Source: Theropithecus gelada (lineage: Eukaryota; Chordata; Mammalia; Primates; Cercopithecidae). From it: 64,000 bases of DNA. This document shows positions 34,566 to 46,315 of this stretch, one piece after another. Both the position numbers and the translations under genes were made by a program. Below the pieces are notes generated by a model. That model had not been told where the DNA came from, did no database searches, and saw only the letters and a program-made list of their open reading frames with translations. Where the stretch lies: NCBI RefSeq assembly GCF_003255815.1, contig NC_037689.1:28127527-28191526 (forward strand), written 5' to 3'. Numbering within the stretch: position 1 is the first letter of the stretch; each line of letters begins with the position of its first letter.

Positions 34566-36879
34566 AGATTTCCTTCTCTATAGGATGGAGAAAAAACTAG
34601 GATGGAGAGGACTTTACTCCACAAAGATTCAGAAGTTCTGGGTTCTGATCATGTCCTTGATACTGACCACACATGGGGATTTGGAGCGAATCCTAAAAAG
34701 TTCGCCTGATGCTGGTTTTTTCCCACTACAAAATGGTGATGAGAAGTTTTTTCTTTAACTGTATAATAATTTTTTAGGAAATGAGGCCATCACTGGATAA
34801 GACTGTAGATACTAAGATGTCATATGATGACAAACTGGGTTTTGTAGTTTGCCTAGGGTGCATTCTTACCTATCCCAGCAAAAGTCGTGATTCTGGCCAT
34901 GTTTGAAGAATGATAGAACCATTAGAGTATCCATTCATATATCTCTTTGATGTATAAAATTTCCCATGCTCCCTGTTCAGTCTTGATAGTGTAGGAAAAC
35001 GTGTCTGTTTTTTCTTCTGAACTGTACCCTTTTGAATTACTGTCTGGCTTCACATTCTCTTATGAACTCCAAGAAGTGGGTAAAACAAACGTTCATGGGA
35101 ATGTTCAAATGTATTTATTGATTTATCATCTCAGTGATGCTCAAGGCCAATGCTCTATCCTAAAGCAACAACTGTTTGGGACAAGACAAGTCAACGTGTT
35201 AGCACAATCCAAAAACAGCTTCTTCTTTTTTTTCTTTTTTAGGTTCAATGTGCAGACATTCAATTCACAGCATAAGCTGAGATTCAGTTGAGATCAACGA
35301 AGTTTAGATGGCAGTGAATACCAGGTGTGGTCCAATGCTAAGGTTATATTAGAAAGAGACAGTCAGATTGCAGAAGTCCAAATGTGCTTATGAATGATAG
35401 AGTTTCCATAGCACCCAGGTGTACAGAGTCATGCATTTTGAAACTCTAAAATTAATTAGTGATGTATAAGGAAAAAATGAGAAACCTTAAATCTATCCAT
35501 GCTGCTTACTTGATGTATGAACATATTCACCTATTTGGTTCTATTAAGAGTTTTTGTCAAGGATCTTAAATTTTCCTCTTCCCAGAGAGCAGTTTCACAA
35601 TCTTGTATTCTCGGAGAGTCAAACACCTCATTCTTCTTAACGGGCTCATTAAGCCCCTTTAGCATTCCTTGATAAAATATGTTACTGCCTTGCAGTTTCT
35701 ATCATAATTAGCCATTAGGGATATCTTGGGTAGCTGTAAATATTCAAAGGCAACACTGCACCTATGAACTGTATTTTGAAGAATACCAGAAGGTATATGG
35801 GAAATAAAAAGAATATATAAAGCTCTTTAATGCAAATCACCCTCTTAGTGGCATACAAAAACCAATTTTTAATTAGATTAAAGTCTGAGATTCAAAGTCA
35901 TGATTCCCTGAACAATGGACATGTTAGAAATATGCATTAAATGCTTTTCTTTGCCTCAGCACATTCTAATGGGAAATCCCTATATTTCTATTTATTTTGT
36001 CAGTCTGGTTGCACTGTTGATTATTGTTATTTTTAAACTCGAGAGTAGAGTGGGTAATGATTAACTGAATGTGGGGAATAAAAGCATAATTGTCTGTGGA
36101 TGGATATGAGTAGTGTAAGATGGACCTATTTTGGGGAATAATTTTTAGTGTAATACTGAAATCACTCAAAGAACTCATGGATTTCATTTAAATTCTGTAG
36201 AATAATAGAATGAGAAAAATATGGCTGCTGACATGGCATTAATATTGTGAATATACCCTTAAAGGAAAATGACTCATTTAAGCACAAGTGGGTATATTTG
36301 GAAATCAGAATGTAGGAATGCAATTTTGAAAACCATAATGGATGCTCCATTACTAACAGACAGCTTTCCATCCACTCATACCTCACATTAAAGAGAATTA
36401 AGTGTAGGAAAAGAAGTTCACAGTAAAACCCAACAATTCAAATTCATAAAGTATGCATTATGGGAAGTTTAACCTGGCAAAAGTATCCTTTAATTGGGTG
36501 CACATCAAAATATTTAAGAGCAAATCAATAATGACCCACTGATGCTTACGTCAGAAAACTATCAGCTTTTTGTCAAATGGTCTATTGATAGAATAGATCT
36601 ACACAATGGGAGTAGTGATAAATAATAAATTACAGCTAAATATTACAACCTGAATCGATTTAGAAGCATAACATTAAATTTTTTTTACAAAGTCAAAGAA
36701 AAATTTATCCAGTCTGATCATATTTATATTAATATCAAAACATGAAAAGTAGAACGATATATTTATATTACTAATATATTTACATGTAAGTATCTATATG
36801 CAAATATGCAAATATATTTAAAACAATATTGAATATAGATAAATATGTATGCAACCAAAATATAAATAAACGTAAAAAA
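34566..36879. other. No gene; unassigned A+T-rich DNA
   Basis: Nothing is recognised over more than 2 kb. Frames of 73-96 codons look random. It is the cleanest single-copy-looking block in the middle of the window. Confidence 0.4.
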
Positions 36880-37188
36880 GGCCAGGGGTGGTGGCTCATG
36901 CCTATAATCCCAGTGCTTTTGGAGGCTGAAGAGGGAGGATACTTGAGGTCAGGAGATCGAGACCAAGCTAGGCAACATAGTCAGACTCCATGTCTACAAA
37001 AATAAAAATAAAAACAATTAGCTGGGTGCAGTGGTACACACCTGCAGTCTCAGCTACTTGAGTGGCTCAGGTGGGAGGATCACTTGAGCTCAGAGGTTGG
37101 AGGCTGCAGTGGGCCATGATTGCACCACTGCTCTCTAGCCAGGGTGACTGAGAAAGACCCTGTCACCTCCTCCACCAAAACAAAAAAA
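36880..37188 (+). mobile_element. Alu element (AluJ-like)
   Basis: It runs from 'ggccaggggtggtggctcat' to 'aaaacaaaaaaac' with both arms, the middle linker 'aaaaataaaaataaaaacaa' and the right-arm 'gagctcagaggttggaggct', an old-Alu feature. Confidence 0.94.
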
Positions 37189-37640
37189 CATGAAAAGCAA
37201 ATTACTTAATCAGAAGCAGTTCTCTGACCAGAACGTGCTACTTCCAGGGGACATGAATAGAAGTGGTAATATCTACCTAAATTAATTCAAGACAGAAGAA
37301 GGGAAGGTAACAAAAACTGTCCCTAAGGCAAGAAATGGGAGAACATAAAAAGACAGATTTCTTGTAGAGCAATTGAATGCAGTGAGATGAGTGGAAGTCA
37401 TAGCAGACAAGAATCAAGAAGGAAGACAGAAAAGATATTCTTCAGTGAGGGTAACAACGTTATAGGTTGCTATGGAGCTCAAACTGACATAAGCAAAACG
37501 TAGGCCTGGGTTATTTTGTTTAGTGTTCTATAAAAAAAAAGATTGTTGGTAGAAATGTATGTACTCATCAATAAAAAGAGTGGATTAAAACACCTCGGAT
37601 ATGTGATCATGTTATAATTGTCAATAGTATGTAAAGATGA
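37189..37640. other. No recognisable feature
   Basis: Unassigned purine-rich sequence. Confidence 0.4.
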
Positions 37641-38028
37641 TGTATTAGTCCATTTTCAGGCTGCTAATAAAGACATACCCAAGACTGGATAATTTATAAA
37701 GGAAAGAGGTTTAATTGACTCACAGTTCAGCATGTCTGGGGGAGAGCTTGGGAAACTTACAATCATGATGGAAAGTGAAGGAGAAGTCGTCATCTTCTTC
37801 TCAAAGTGGCAGGAAGGAGAATGAATGCAGGAAGAATTACTAAACAGTTATAAAACTATCAGATGTTCTGAGAACTCACCCAGTATCACGTGAACAGCAT
37901 GGGGGAAACTGCCCTATGATCCAACCACTTCCCCCTGGTCTCTCCCTTGACACATGAGGATAATGGGGATTATGGAGATTATAATTCAAGATAAGATTCA
38001 GGTGGGGACACAAAGCCTCACCATATCA
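37641..38028 (-). mobile_element. THE1/MST-type solo LTR
   Basis: TGTATTAGTCCATTTTCAGG to ...CACCATATCA. The flanks are GATGA before and GATGG after, a near-perfect 5-bp duplication. It is complete in length, with a few small insertions. Confidence 0.92.
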
Positions 38029-38284
38029 GATGGTAACTGTAAAAAAAAGAAAATCCAGCATGCTGTAAAAAAGCCATACCTGATAATTGTTCTAAGAGAC
38101 TAAAATTATAAAATATAATCCTGATGTGCATCCTTTACACCTCTGGAAGATTATATTTTATGGTTTTAGATTTTTAGAACAAAATTATAACATTACAAAA
38201 TGGTTGAGGAGTGTAGTCACAGAAAAAGTAAGTAATCCAGCAAAATTTCTGTCAAAAAAAAAAAAAAAATGGAACTGGGGCATG

Positions 38285-39175
38285 GAAACAATGAGGCCCA
38301 ACAAGTTAAACATAGAATTACCATATGTTACCCAGAAATTCCAATCCTACATGTATACCCAAGAGACATAAAAGCAGGAACTGAAACAGGGATTAGCAGC
38401 AATATTCACAATGACCAAAAAGTGAAAACAACCCAAATCTCTATCAACAGATGAATGGATAAACAAATTGTGGTTTATTCATACAGTAGAATATTATTCA
38501 GCCTTAAAAAGGAATGCAGTACTGATGCATGCAGCAACGTGAATGAGCCCTGAAAACACCAAGCTCAGTGAAAGAAGCCAGATAGAAAAGGCCACATATT
38601 AGGTGATTCCATTTCTATTAATCACATGGAGAGACCCATGGAGACAAAGTAGATTAGTGGTTGTCAGGAGGTGGGTGTGAGGATGGGGTGGGAGGAGTGA
38701 CTGCTACATGGATAAGGGGTTCCTCCTTCTTTTTGAGACAGAGTCTTGCTCTGTGACCCAGGCTGGAGTGCAGTGGCACACTCTTGGCTCACTGCAACCT
38801 CCACCTCCCAGGTTCAAGTGATTCTCATGCTTCAGCCTCCCAAGTATCTGGGATTATAGGTGCATGCCACCATGCCTGGCTAATTTCTGTAATTTTAGTA
38901 GAGATGGGGTTTCACCGTGTTGGCCAGGCTGGTCTGGAACTCCTGTTCTCAGCTCATCCACCTGCCTTGGCCTCCCAGAGCGCTGGGATTACAGATGTGT
39001 GCCACCAAGTCTTTCCTGGGGTTTCTTTTTAACGTGATGAAAATATTTAGGAACCAGATAGAGGTGATGGTTGCCTGACATTGTGAACACATTAAAAGTA
39101 GCAGAATTTTACACTATAAAATGGTTAATCTTACGTTATATGAATTTTATCTCCATCAAAAAAAAAAAAGAAAAA
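38285..39175 (+). mobile_element. L1 3' part, split by an Alu
   Basis: The end of ORF2 and 3' UTR: 'acccagaaattccaatccta', 'tagaatattattcagcctta', 'ggagtgactgctacatggat', then after the Alu 'gtttctttttaacgtgatga' and 'tatatgaattttatctccat', ending in an A-rich tail. An older mammalian L1 subfamily. Not coding. Confidence 0.88.
38733..39007 (-). mobile_element. Alu element inside an L1 3' UTR
   Basis: Reversed Alu from 'tttttgagacagagtcttgc' to 'gattacagatgtgtgccacc'. The target looks duplicated around 'ggggttcctcctt' and 'ggggtttcttttt', consistent with insertion at a T-rich cut site. Confidence 0.93.
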
Positions 39176-39389
39176 AAAAAAAAGAATGAAGCTCTTCGGT
39201 GCAATAAAGATAGCCTGAAACAGAACCTGGTAAACTGGGTAGCAGATAAGGAATATAGGTAAACGTTTGTAGAACTTTTTAAAAAAATCTCTGAGACAAA
39301 CAAAGGAAAAAGAATGTATGCCCCACTTTTAAAATGCCGGAGAGTTGCAGGATGCTTTGTTTTGTTTTGTTTTTTCTCAATAATTTAAG

Positions 39390-40140
39390 CCTTATTTATT
39401 TTTTAGCACTTTGTTTGAAGATAACTATAGACTTTCCAAAAGGTTTCCAAAATAGTACAGAGAGTTCCGCTCACCCTTCTGAATGCTTTTTCTAATGTTA
39501 ACATCTTTTGTCATCATAGTACAATTATAAAACCAGGTAATTATCATTGATAGAATGCTGTTAACTGAACTACAGATCTAAGTAAAATTCTGACAGTTTT
39601 ACCCCTAGTGTTCTGTATTAGTCCGTGTTCACACTGCTGTGAAGATACTACCTGAGACTGGGTAATCTATAAATAAAGGAAGTTTAATTGACTTATAATT
39701 CTGCATGGCTGGGGAGGCCTTAGGAAACTTGCAATTATGGAAGAAGGGGAAGCAAGTCCTGTCTTACACGGCAGAAGGAGACAGAGCGGAGAAAACTGCC
39801 ATTTTTAAAGCCATCAGATTTTGTGAAAACTCCCCCACTATCATGAGAATAGTATCGTCCAGTCACCCTCATGGTCCAAACACCACCTGCCAAGTCCCTC
39901 CCTCAACGTGTGAGGATTATAATTCGAGATGAGATTTGGATGGGGACACAGAGCCAAAACACATCATGTACTCTTTATGGACCAGGAGCCAATCCAGGAT
40001 TGCACATTGTATTTGGTTGTCATAGCTCCATATTCTCCTCCAATCAGTGACATTTTCTCATTTTTTCCTTGCATTTTATAACCTTGATGCTTTTGAAGAG
40101 CCATCATCAGTTATTTTGTATCTTGTCTGTGGGACAGTTT
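39390..40140 (-). mobile_element. Old L1-like sequence, split by a THE1/MST LTR
   Basis: 'ctttccaaaaggtttccaaa', 'tgttaacatcttttgtcatc' and 'tataaaaccaggtaattatc' lie left of the LTR. 'cattgtatttggttgtcata' and 'gatgcttttgaagagccatc' lie right of it. The order matches an antisense old L1 3' region. The LTR splits this unit cleanly. Confidence 0.6.
39614..39966 (-). mobile_element. THE1/MST-type solo LTR
   Basis: TGTATTAGTCCGTGTTCACA to ...AAACACATCA. The flanks TGTTC and TGTAC form a 4-of-5 match to a target duplication. It sits inside old L1 sequence. A 75-codon frame over it is a shadow. Confidence 0.92.
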
Positions 40141-41494
40141 AAAAAGATCTAAAGATCTCAGAAGAAGAAATTTAGTATTTAGAAATAAAGATACTCATCT
40201 GAGAAATGTTTGGCAAGGGAATGAGCAGAAACAGATGGCAAAAAAATATTGGATTCTCAACAATTACGAACACCAGTTCTTTAAATGATATGGAGTCAAG
40301 CTGCAGACATGAACAAGGTCTCTACAACATGACAGAAGTGCAAGAAGTTCAGATAGTGAATGGAAACTAACAGGGAGGATGGGGAAAAGAAAGATTTGGC
40401 AAATGTGATGCTATGTTGACCATTTGCAGTGGGTGAGGGATGAGGCTGTCTAGAGCAGTTTGGATGCAGCCCTTAGCCTATCAGCATCTCACCATGGTGG
40501 CATGACAAGGCCATCCTTATCATGGCCCTGCTTTGCTTGTTACTATGTCAAGTGTTACTTAAACTCGAGCTTCTCAAAGACTGGGAACACCCACTCCCCC
40601 TATGCCCTTGATCCCTGTCCCCTAACTCTTGACTTTAATTTCTGTATTTGTATTATCTCCTTGAGGATCATCTCTCCTCAATAAGTTGTTGGCCCACAAC
40701 TGTCTCTGAGCTCAATTCTCCCTTATGGTATACTCTTTACCAATGTTATTTTATCACTGAATATTTTCAGCTTCTTCTATGAATATCCTTTAAATCTGCC
40801 ATATCTGTCCAACACAAATTCAACTTATTTTGGAGTAGAAGACAAATGCTACAAATCACAAGACAATTTTCTCTTATTTGATTATACCACACTCCTTTAT
40901 TGACATGTTCTTATAGTGCATTTGTTTTAACTTGAATGTGCTCTGATTCACACCCCGTTTCTATTACCTATAACTCTTGCTTGTATTACTGATGTGCTTA
41001 GGCGTGACCAGTCATTTCTCAAAGAAGATATTTGCAGGTTGATTATTTTTGTCTCAATGTATACTTGCCAATAACATATGCTGTAGTGCTTCTAGTTCCA
41101 TCAGGGTACTTCTGTATTAGATGACATTCTTCAAGGGATTAATGAACATTTTTCATTCTTTATCAGTTGTACCTTCATAGTTCAAATTGATCACCTTAGG
41201 CTTTGATGTAAATCATTCAACATCCTATGATAAAGCTTAGGAATCCTCAAGACAATGGTAGTTTCAAAGACATCCCACGTGTCTCCTTTCAAATCCATTA
41301 TTTAAAATTTCCTGGTAAAATAAATGTAGAGAGAAAGTAAAGTGAGATGTGAAAATCTCCCATAGTCTTCAATCGCATACAATGGATGGCCCATTGGTCA
41401 AGAACTCGCTCATACCAAAATTTGGTCTGGACAAATTTTGCCAAGAGGAACTATTTCCAAACAGTTCTCAGGAAGAGGCTGCATGGTATAGTTC
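40141..41494. other. No recognisable feature
   Basis: Unassigned DNA upstream of the young AluY. The 74-codon frame at 40460-40684 has no family. Confidence 0.4.
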
Positions 41495-41510
41495 AGTTTT
41501 CTATTTCTTT

Positions 41511-41814
41511 TTTTTTTTTTTTTTTTTTTTTTGAGACAGAGTCTCGCTCTGTCGCCCAGGCTGGAGTGCAGTGGCCGGATCTCAGCTCACTGCAAGCTCC
41601 GCCTCCCGGGTTTACGCCATTCTCCTGCCTCAGCCTCCCGAGTAGCTGGGACTACAGGCGCCCGCCACCTCGCCCAGCTAGTTTTTTGTACTATTTAGTA
41701 GAGACGGGGTTTCACCGTGCTCGCCAGGATGGTCTCGATCTCTTGACCTCGTGATCCGCCCGTCTCGGCCTCCCAAAGTGCTGGGATTACAGGCTTGAGC
41801 CACCGCGCCCGGCC
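41511..41814 (-). mobile_element. AluY, young, Old World monkey type
   Basis: A full-length reversed Alu with a pure T tail of about 22 bases, CpGs largely intact, and perfect 16-bp direct repeats AGTTTTCTATTTCTTT at 41495-41510 and 41815-41830. Differences from the human AluY consensus as I know it include 'gtggccggatctcagctcac', 'cccgggtttacgccattctc', 'gccacctcgcccagctagtt', 'gatccgcccgtctcggcctc' and 'acaggcttgagccaccgcgc'. I associate these with cercopithecid AluY (AluYR-like) lineages. It is the youngest element seen in the window. Confidence 0.95.
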
Positions 41815-41942
41815 AGTTTTCTATTTCTTTACATGGTCTTCCCTTGTGTTATGTTCTTGCAGGCAAGGATGGTTGCTAAAGATACTCGGAAGAGTCATTA
41901 TCATCAGGGACAGTAGAAAGTGCTCTTGAAAAAACACTTTTA

Positions 41943-42072
41943 GGTTGGGCATGGTGGCTCACATCTGTAATCCCAGCACTTTGGGAGGCTAAGGCAGGAA
42001 GATCCCTTGACCCAAAGAGTTTAAGACTAGCCTAAACAACACAGCAAGACCCCATCTCTACCAAAAAAAGAT
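41943..42072 (+). mobile_element. Free left Alu monomer (FLAM-like)
   Basis: Only a left arm is present: 'ggttgggcatggtggctcac' through 'gcaagaccccatctctacca', ending in a short A run. A single arm with its own A tail and no right arm fits a fossil Alu monomer or a truncated copy. Confidence 0.85.
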
Positions 42073-43667
42073 GTACTTTTATAGTACATGCTGTTCCAAA
42101 AATGTAGAGGAAAGTTCATTTTATGTTCATAACATTGTGTGGTATGAAGAAGTATTTACCTTCCAGCAGAGTTTTTGGTGAGTGTTTTTACTTGATCCAT
42201 AAAGAAATTACAGGGCAGAGGTGCAACCTTCCTCTTTTCTTTTCCCACTCACATCTGAGATTACATAGACAAGAAAAAAGAGAAATTTTAACACATGAAA
42301 TAAAATCTTCCTCCCTCTCCCCCTACTCTGCAAAGAAATCCTTTGTATTTTCAGGAAAACCCTCATGTTTAAATGACTATAATGGTTTAGTTGCCCAATG
42401 CTGAGGGATTTTTAAATTCGAACTAAGATAACCTTTTAGCATAGAAGGTTTGAAAATTCATACCTAACAATATCTCATCAATTTATAGAAAAGACTGCCT
42501 CTGGGAGAATATCATAATCTTCCAAAATTTATATGGAGCTGAAAGCACCTTGTCTATGAAATTGCCCATAATATACCAAAACATGATTAAAAATGTGGAT
42601 CTAAAAATGGAATTGCAGAGCATGCAGCCTTGGGAAAAGGGATGATGATAAATATAAAAATATTGAGGTGGAAAGTAGCTTTACCACGTCTATAATCAGC
42701 ACCAAAATATCACTTGTACTAAAGTAATAGAATAAGATGGGTTACAAAAAGCATGTTTTTATTGCAATATAGGTGCAAGACTTTTGAAAAAGGAGAGGAT
42801 TTTTTAAAATCCAGCTTCATTTGGAGTATATCTCCGATACACAGTCATTGAGTCAATCTCTCTAGACCATTCAAAATGAGAACATTCAAAGCACAAACGT
42901 AAATGTGCCCTATTTCCTAATCTCCTGTAAATACTATCACTTCCCTGAGAGCTACTGGGCTTTGGAAGTGTGGGTTGATTCCTCTGTCTCATCACAACGT
43001 TGGGGGAAAATGTTGTGACTTGACTGTGGATATCCTATTTATCTCCTCTTGGGAAAGAAGTATTTACATGTATTATGATACTTTGAAATGATGATTTAGA
43101 ATGGTTAGAGGAAAATATAGTACCTGGGTTCCAGCCACTGGGCAGACAGATTAACATAATGCTGTGTGAGTAACACTTTATAAATGCATTTGTCACACGG
43201 GAGCGGTGTCACATGTAATCTGATTCATTGCATGTAACGGATTAGGTGAAATTCACTTAGATTTTTAGCAATGTGTGTAAAATAACTAACTTAACCTATC
43301 TGCAAACTGTATTTTATCTTTCAAACCTTGTAAGTGCTCTCTGGGACTACACAATGAATAGGCAGTTATATTTCAGCAGGTATTGGAAGGAACATCAGTC
43401 TCCTACCACAAATCATCATGAAACCAGCCTATTCAGGCTGTTTGCTTTACATAGAAAAATGTATATGACCATACATATCATAGAATCATTTACTCATATG
43501 CATGTGGTCTTGTGTCAAAAAAGTTGTTCCTTATTGAGGCAGATGTTCTGGCTAGGAAAATATCTAAACCAAAAGGTCTGAATGTTTGATTGACTGATGG
43601 TCCTTAATGCTTAATGCCGTATTTTGGCTTCTTAAGGTTTACTGAATATGTCATCATTGCATCTTTC
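42073..43667. other. No recognisable feature
   Basis: Single-copy-looking DNA. Short frames at 42123-42404, 42804-42995 and 43273-43581 show no family and no exon signals. Confidence 0.4.
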
Positions 43668-44132
43668 TTCGTCTGTCTGGGCTACTGATACAGAATACCC
43701 TAGCCTGGGTGAATTGTAAAAACCAACGTTATTTCTTACAGTTCTGGAGGCTGAGACATCTGAGATCAGGGTGCTGCCATGCTCAGGTTCTGGCAAGGAC
43801 CTTCCGTACAGTTTGTAGACAGCCACCTTCTTTCTCGCTGTATCCTCACATGGCCAAGGTGGAGAGAGAAAGAGAAAGAGGGAAAGAGAAGGAGAAAGAG
43901 GGAAAGAGAAAGAGAAAGGGAAAAAGAGAAAGAAAGAAGGAGAAAGAGAAAGAGAGAGAGAGAGAGAGAACGCCCCCGTTTCTCTTCTTAAAAGTACACG
44001 AATTCCATCAAGGGCTACACTCTCATGATCTGATCACCTCCAAAGGTCCCCAATCTCCTAATCTCATCACACTGGGGATTAGGGTTTTGACATACGCATG
44101 CTGGAGGAACACAAATACTCAGTCTATAGGAG
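43668..44132 (-). mobile_element. LTR-like interspersed repeat with an internal purine microsatellite
   Basis: It carries 'ttatttcttacagttctgga', 'ggctgagacatctgagatca' and 'cttctttctcgctgtatcct', and ends near 'acacaaatactcagtctata'. It belongs to the same group as the triplicated element at 55819-56676. Strand is assigned by analogy with reversed MaLR LTRs and is uncertain. The 160-codon frame at 43709-44191 runs through the purine tract and is not a gene. Confidence 0.6.
43860..43971 (+). repeat. (GAGAAA)n / (GA)n purine tract
   Basis: About 110 bases without a pyrimidine apart from the opening GGTGG: mixed GAGAAA, GGGAAA, GGAGAAA words ending in (GA)9 or so. It lies exactly where this repeat family normally reads 'tcacatggtcttt...', so it grew inside the repeat. 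Confidence 0.93.
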
Positions 44133-44810
44133 CATCTACATTTCCTTTTGGGAGAATTGTCTCCTTTTCATTGTGTGAAATTGAGTGCTAAGGTAGACCA
44201 AGTCAACTTTCTCCATTTTAGAAAGCCCAATGGGACAAATGTGGTCTCTGGCCAAGAAGCAGGCATTTGACTTAAGCCTCCCTAGTCAGGGCATTGCCTC
44301 TTGTGCAAGGGACGAGCATGGGATGGATGGCCCATGCCTCATCGCTGCAGACTGGTGTGATGACAAATGGCTTCCAGGAGCCTTAGAATCAAGATCAGAG
44401 ATCAAGTGCATACAAAGATATGCACTTGATATCCAAGTATTTATCTCCACACTCCAGTGGATTTTGTATCTCTTTCCAATGTATTTCTCCCATATTCCAA
44501 AATGAGCTTCAATTGCTTTGGACTAAAACCCACACTGATACATATGTTTCCCCACTGGGAAGGTGTATGGCAGGAGGTAGGAATAAACATTTGAAATCAA
44601 GTTTCATATTATATATCTTATGAGTATCAATTTCATCCACAAAAAATTACTACAAAGGCAAACTTTATAAGGAATTAAATATGTCATTCTCATTTTGTCT
44701 TTTAAGACAGTGACTATATCCAGAAAAACCACTGGACTAAATGCTAAACTGTGTCTGTTTTTTTAAAAGTAAAGTTTAATCTTGATTTAACGTATTTTTT
44801 TCTGAATTCA
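44133..44810. other. No gene; includes a perfect 12-bp hairpin
   Basis: Unassigned DNA. The hairpin at 44401-44430 is described in the findings. Confidence 0.45.
44401..44430. repeat. Perfect inverted repeat, 12-bp stem, 6-nt loop
   Basis: ATCAAGTGCATA, six bases, then TATGCACTTGAT. The arms are exactly complementary. It is not part of any repeat I recognise. Confidence 0.95.
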
Positions 44811-45006
44811 TTTTTTTAGAGGCAGGGTCTCGCCCTGCTGCCCCGGCTGGAGTCCAGTGGCACAATCAGAGTTCACTGCAGCTTCAACCTCCTCAGCTCA
44901 AAGGATCCCCAGGCCTTAGCCTCCCAAGTAATTGGGATTACAGGTGAACACCTCCACGTCCAGCTAATGTTTTTTTTTTCTTTTTTGGTAGAGACAGAGT
45001 TGCACC
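44811..45006 (-). mobile_element. Partial Alu (AluJ-like)
   Basis: Reversed and diverged: 'gaggcagggtctcgccctgc', 'gtagagacagagttgcacc'. It ends shortly after the middle linker, so only the right arm and linker remain. Confidence 0.88.
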
Positions 45007-45061
45007 AAAGTAAATTTTGACATGAAGACTGCTGTTTAGTGGTGTGATATTATTATATATA

Positions 45062-45406
45062 TGCATTAGTCTGTTTTCACACTACTGATAAAGACATACC
45101 TGAGACTGGGAAGAAAAAGAGGTTTAATGCACTTACAGTTCCACATGGCTGGGGAGGCCTCACAATCATGGTGGAAGGCAAGGAGGAGCAAGTCACATCT
45201 TACATGGATGGTGGCAGGCAAAGAGAGTGCTTGTGCAGGGAAATTCCCCTTTTTAAAACCATCAGATCTTGTGAGACTTATTTGTTATCATGAGAACAGC
45301 ACAGGAAAGACCTGCCCCCATGATTCAATTACCTCTTACCAGATCCCTCCCACAAGGTGTGGGAATTCAAGATGAGATTTGGGTGGGGACATAGCCAAAC
45401 CATATC
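45062..45406 (-). mobile_element. THE1-type solo LTR next to a microsatellite
   Basis: TGCATTAGTCTGTTTTCACA to 'agccaaaccatatc', where the last A of the usual CATATCA end is replaced by the CTATAT tract. It carries 'gagcaagtcacatcttacat' and 'gtgcttgtgcagggaaattc', matching THE1 rather than MST. Confidence 0.92.
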
Positions 45407-45469
45407 TATCTATATCTATATCTATATCTATATCTATATCTATATCTATATCCATCAATCTAATCTGTC

Positions 45470-45516
<47 letters not shown>
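45405..45516 (+). repeat. (CTATAT)n followed by (CTAT)11
   Basis: About eight CTATAT hexamers at 45405-45452, an interrupted bridge, then eleven CTAT units at 45472-45515. It abuts the outer end of the THE1 LTR without spacer. Confidence 0.95.
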
Positions 45517-45956
45517 AATTGAGGTGGTTCAGGAAATATCAGATGTAAGACTTTGGTAGAAACAACAGCTCTAGGTAAAGAGTCTTGGGGAACTCTGGTT
45601 GTCTTTGACACATACCTATTCTCACCTGGGAAAGAGAAACATTCTACTCTTCATCTACCATTTTCTATCAAGTGTTTAGTCCTTTGTTCCTTTTAAAACA
45701 AAAAACTGAAATTCATTGAATGATAAAAACAGCATCCCTTTTTAAACCATATATATATAATAAATATGATATATTATATATATGATATAGTTTTTTATCC
45801 ACAGTTCCCGGGTCATAACTCCCATAACTCTTGCTCTAATGTTGGGGTGCTTTTGGCCTCAGAAGCAGACTTCAGAAAACAGAATCTCTCTCTCACTGAC
45901 CTTCTCATGCCTTCCTTCCACCTGCCCAAAGTAGGACTGTAACTTTTCCCTGACTT
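45517..45956. other. No gene; AT-rich palindromic patch at 45744-45790
   Basis: The 45744-45790 segment is a nearly pure TATA/ATAT run. The rest is unassigned. Confidence 0.45.
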
Positions 45957-46258
45957 TTTTTTTTTTTTTTTCTTTGAGATGGAGTTTTGCTTTGTCACCC
46001 AGGTTGAAGTGCCGTGGTGCGATCTTGGCTCACTGCAACCTCCACCTCCTGGGTTCAAGCAATTATCCTGCCTCAGCCGCCCTAGTAGCTGGGATTACAG
46101 GCACCTGCAACCACACCCGGTTAATTTTTGTATTTTTAATAGAGACAGAGTTTTACCATGTTGGCCAGGCTGATCTCAAACTCCTGACCTCAAGTGATCC
46201 TCCCACTTTGGCCTCCCAAATTGCTGGGGTTACAGATGTAAGCCACATCACCTGGTCC
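45957..46258 (-). mobile_element. Alu element (AluS-like)
   Basis: Reversed and full length, with flanking near-identical 'tttccctgacttt' at about 45945-45957 and 46259-46271 as target-site duplication. The long frames on both strands are Alu shadows. Confidence 0.95.
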
Positions 46259-46315
46259 TTTCCCTGACTTTCTTATCCATAGTCAGATGTGTTATCTTTT
46301 GCACCACTGACCCAC

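Noticed and set aside
41386..41754. 122-codon frame with Alu-like protein
   Set aside because: It is a translation of the reversed AluY. There is no evidence of exonisation in the sequence alone.
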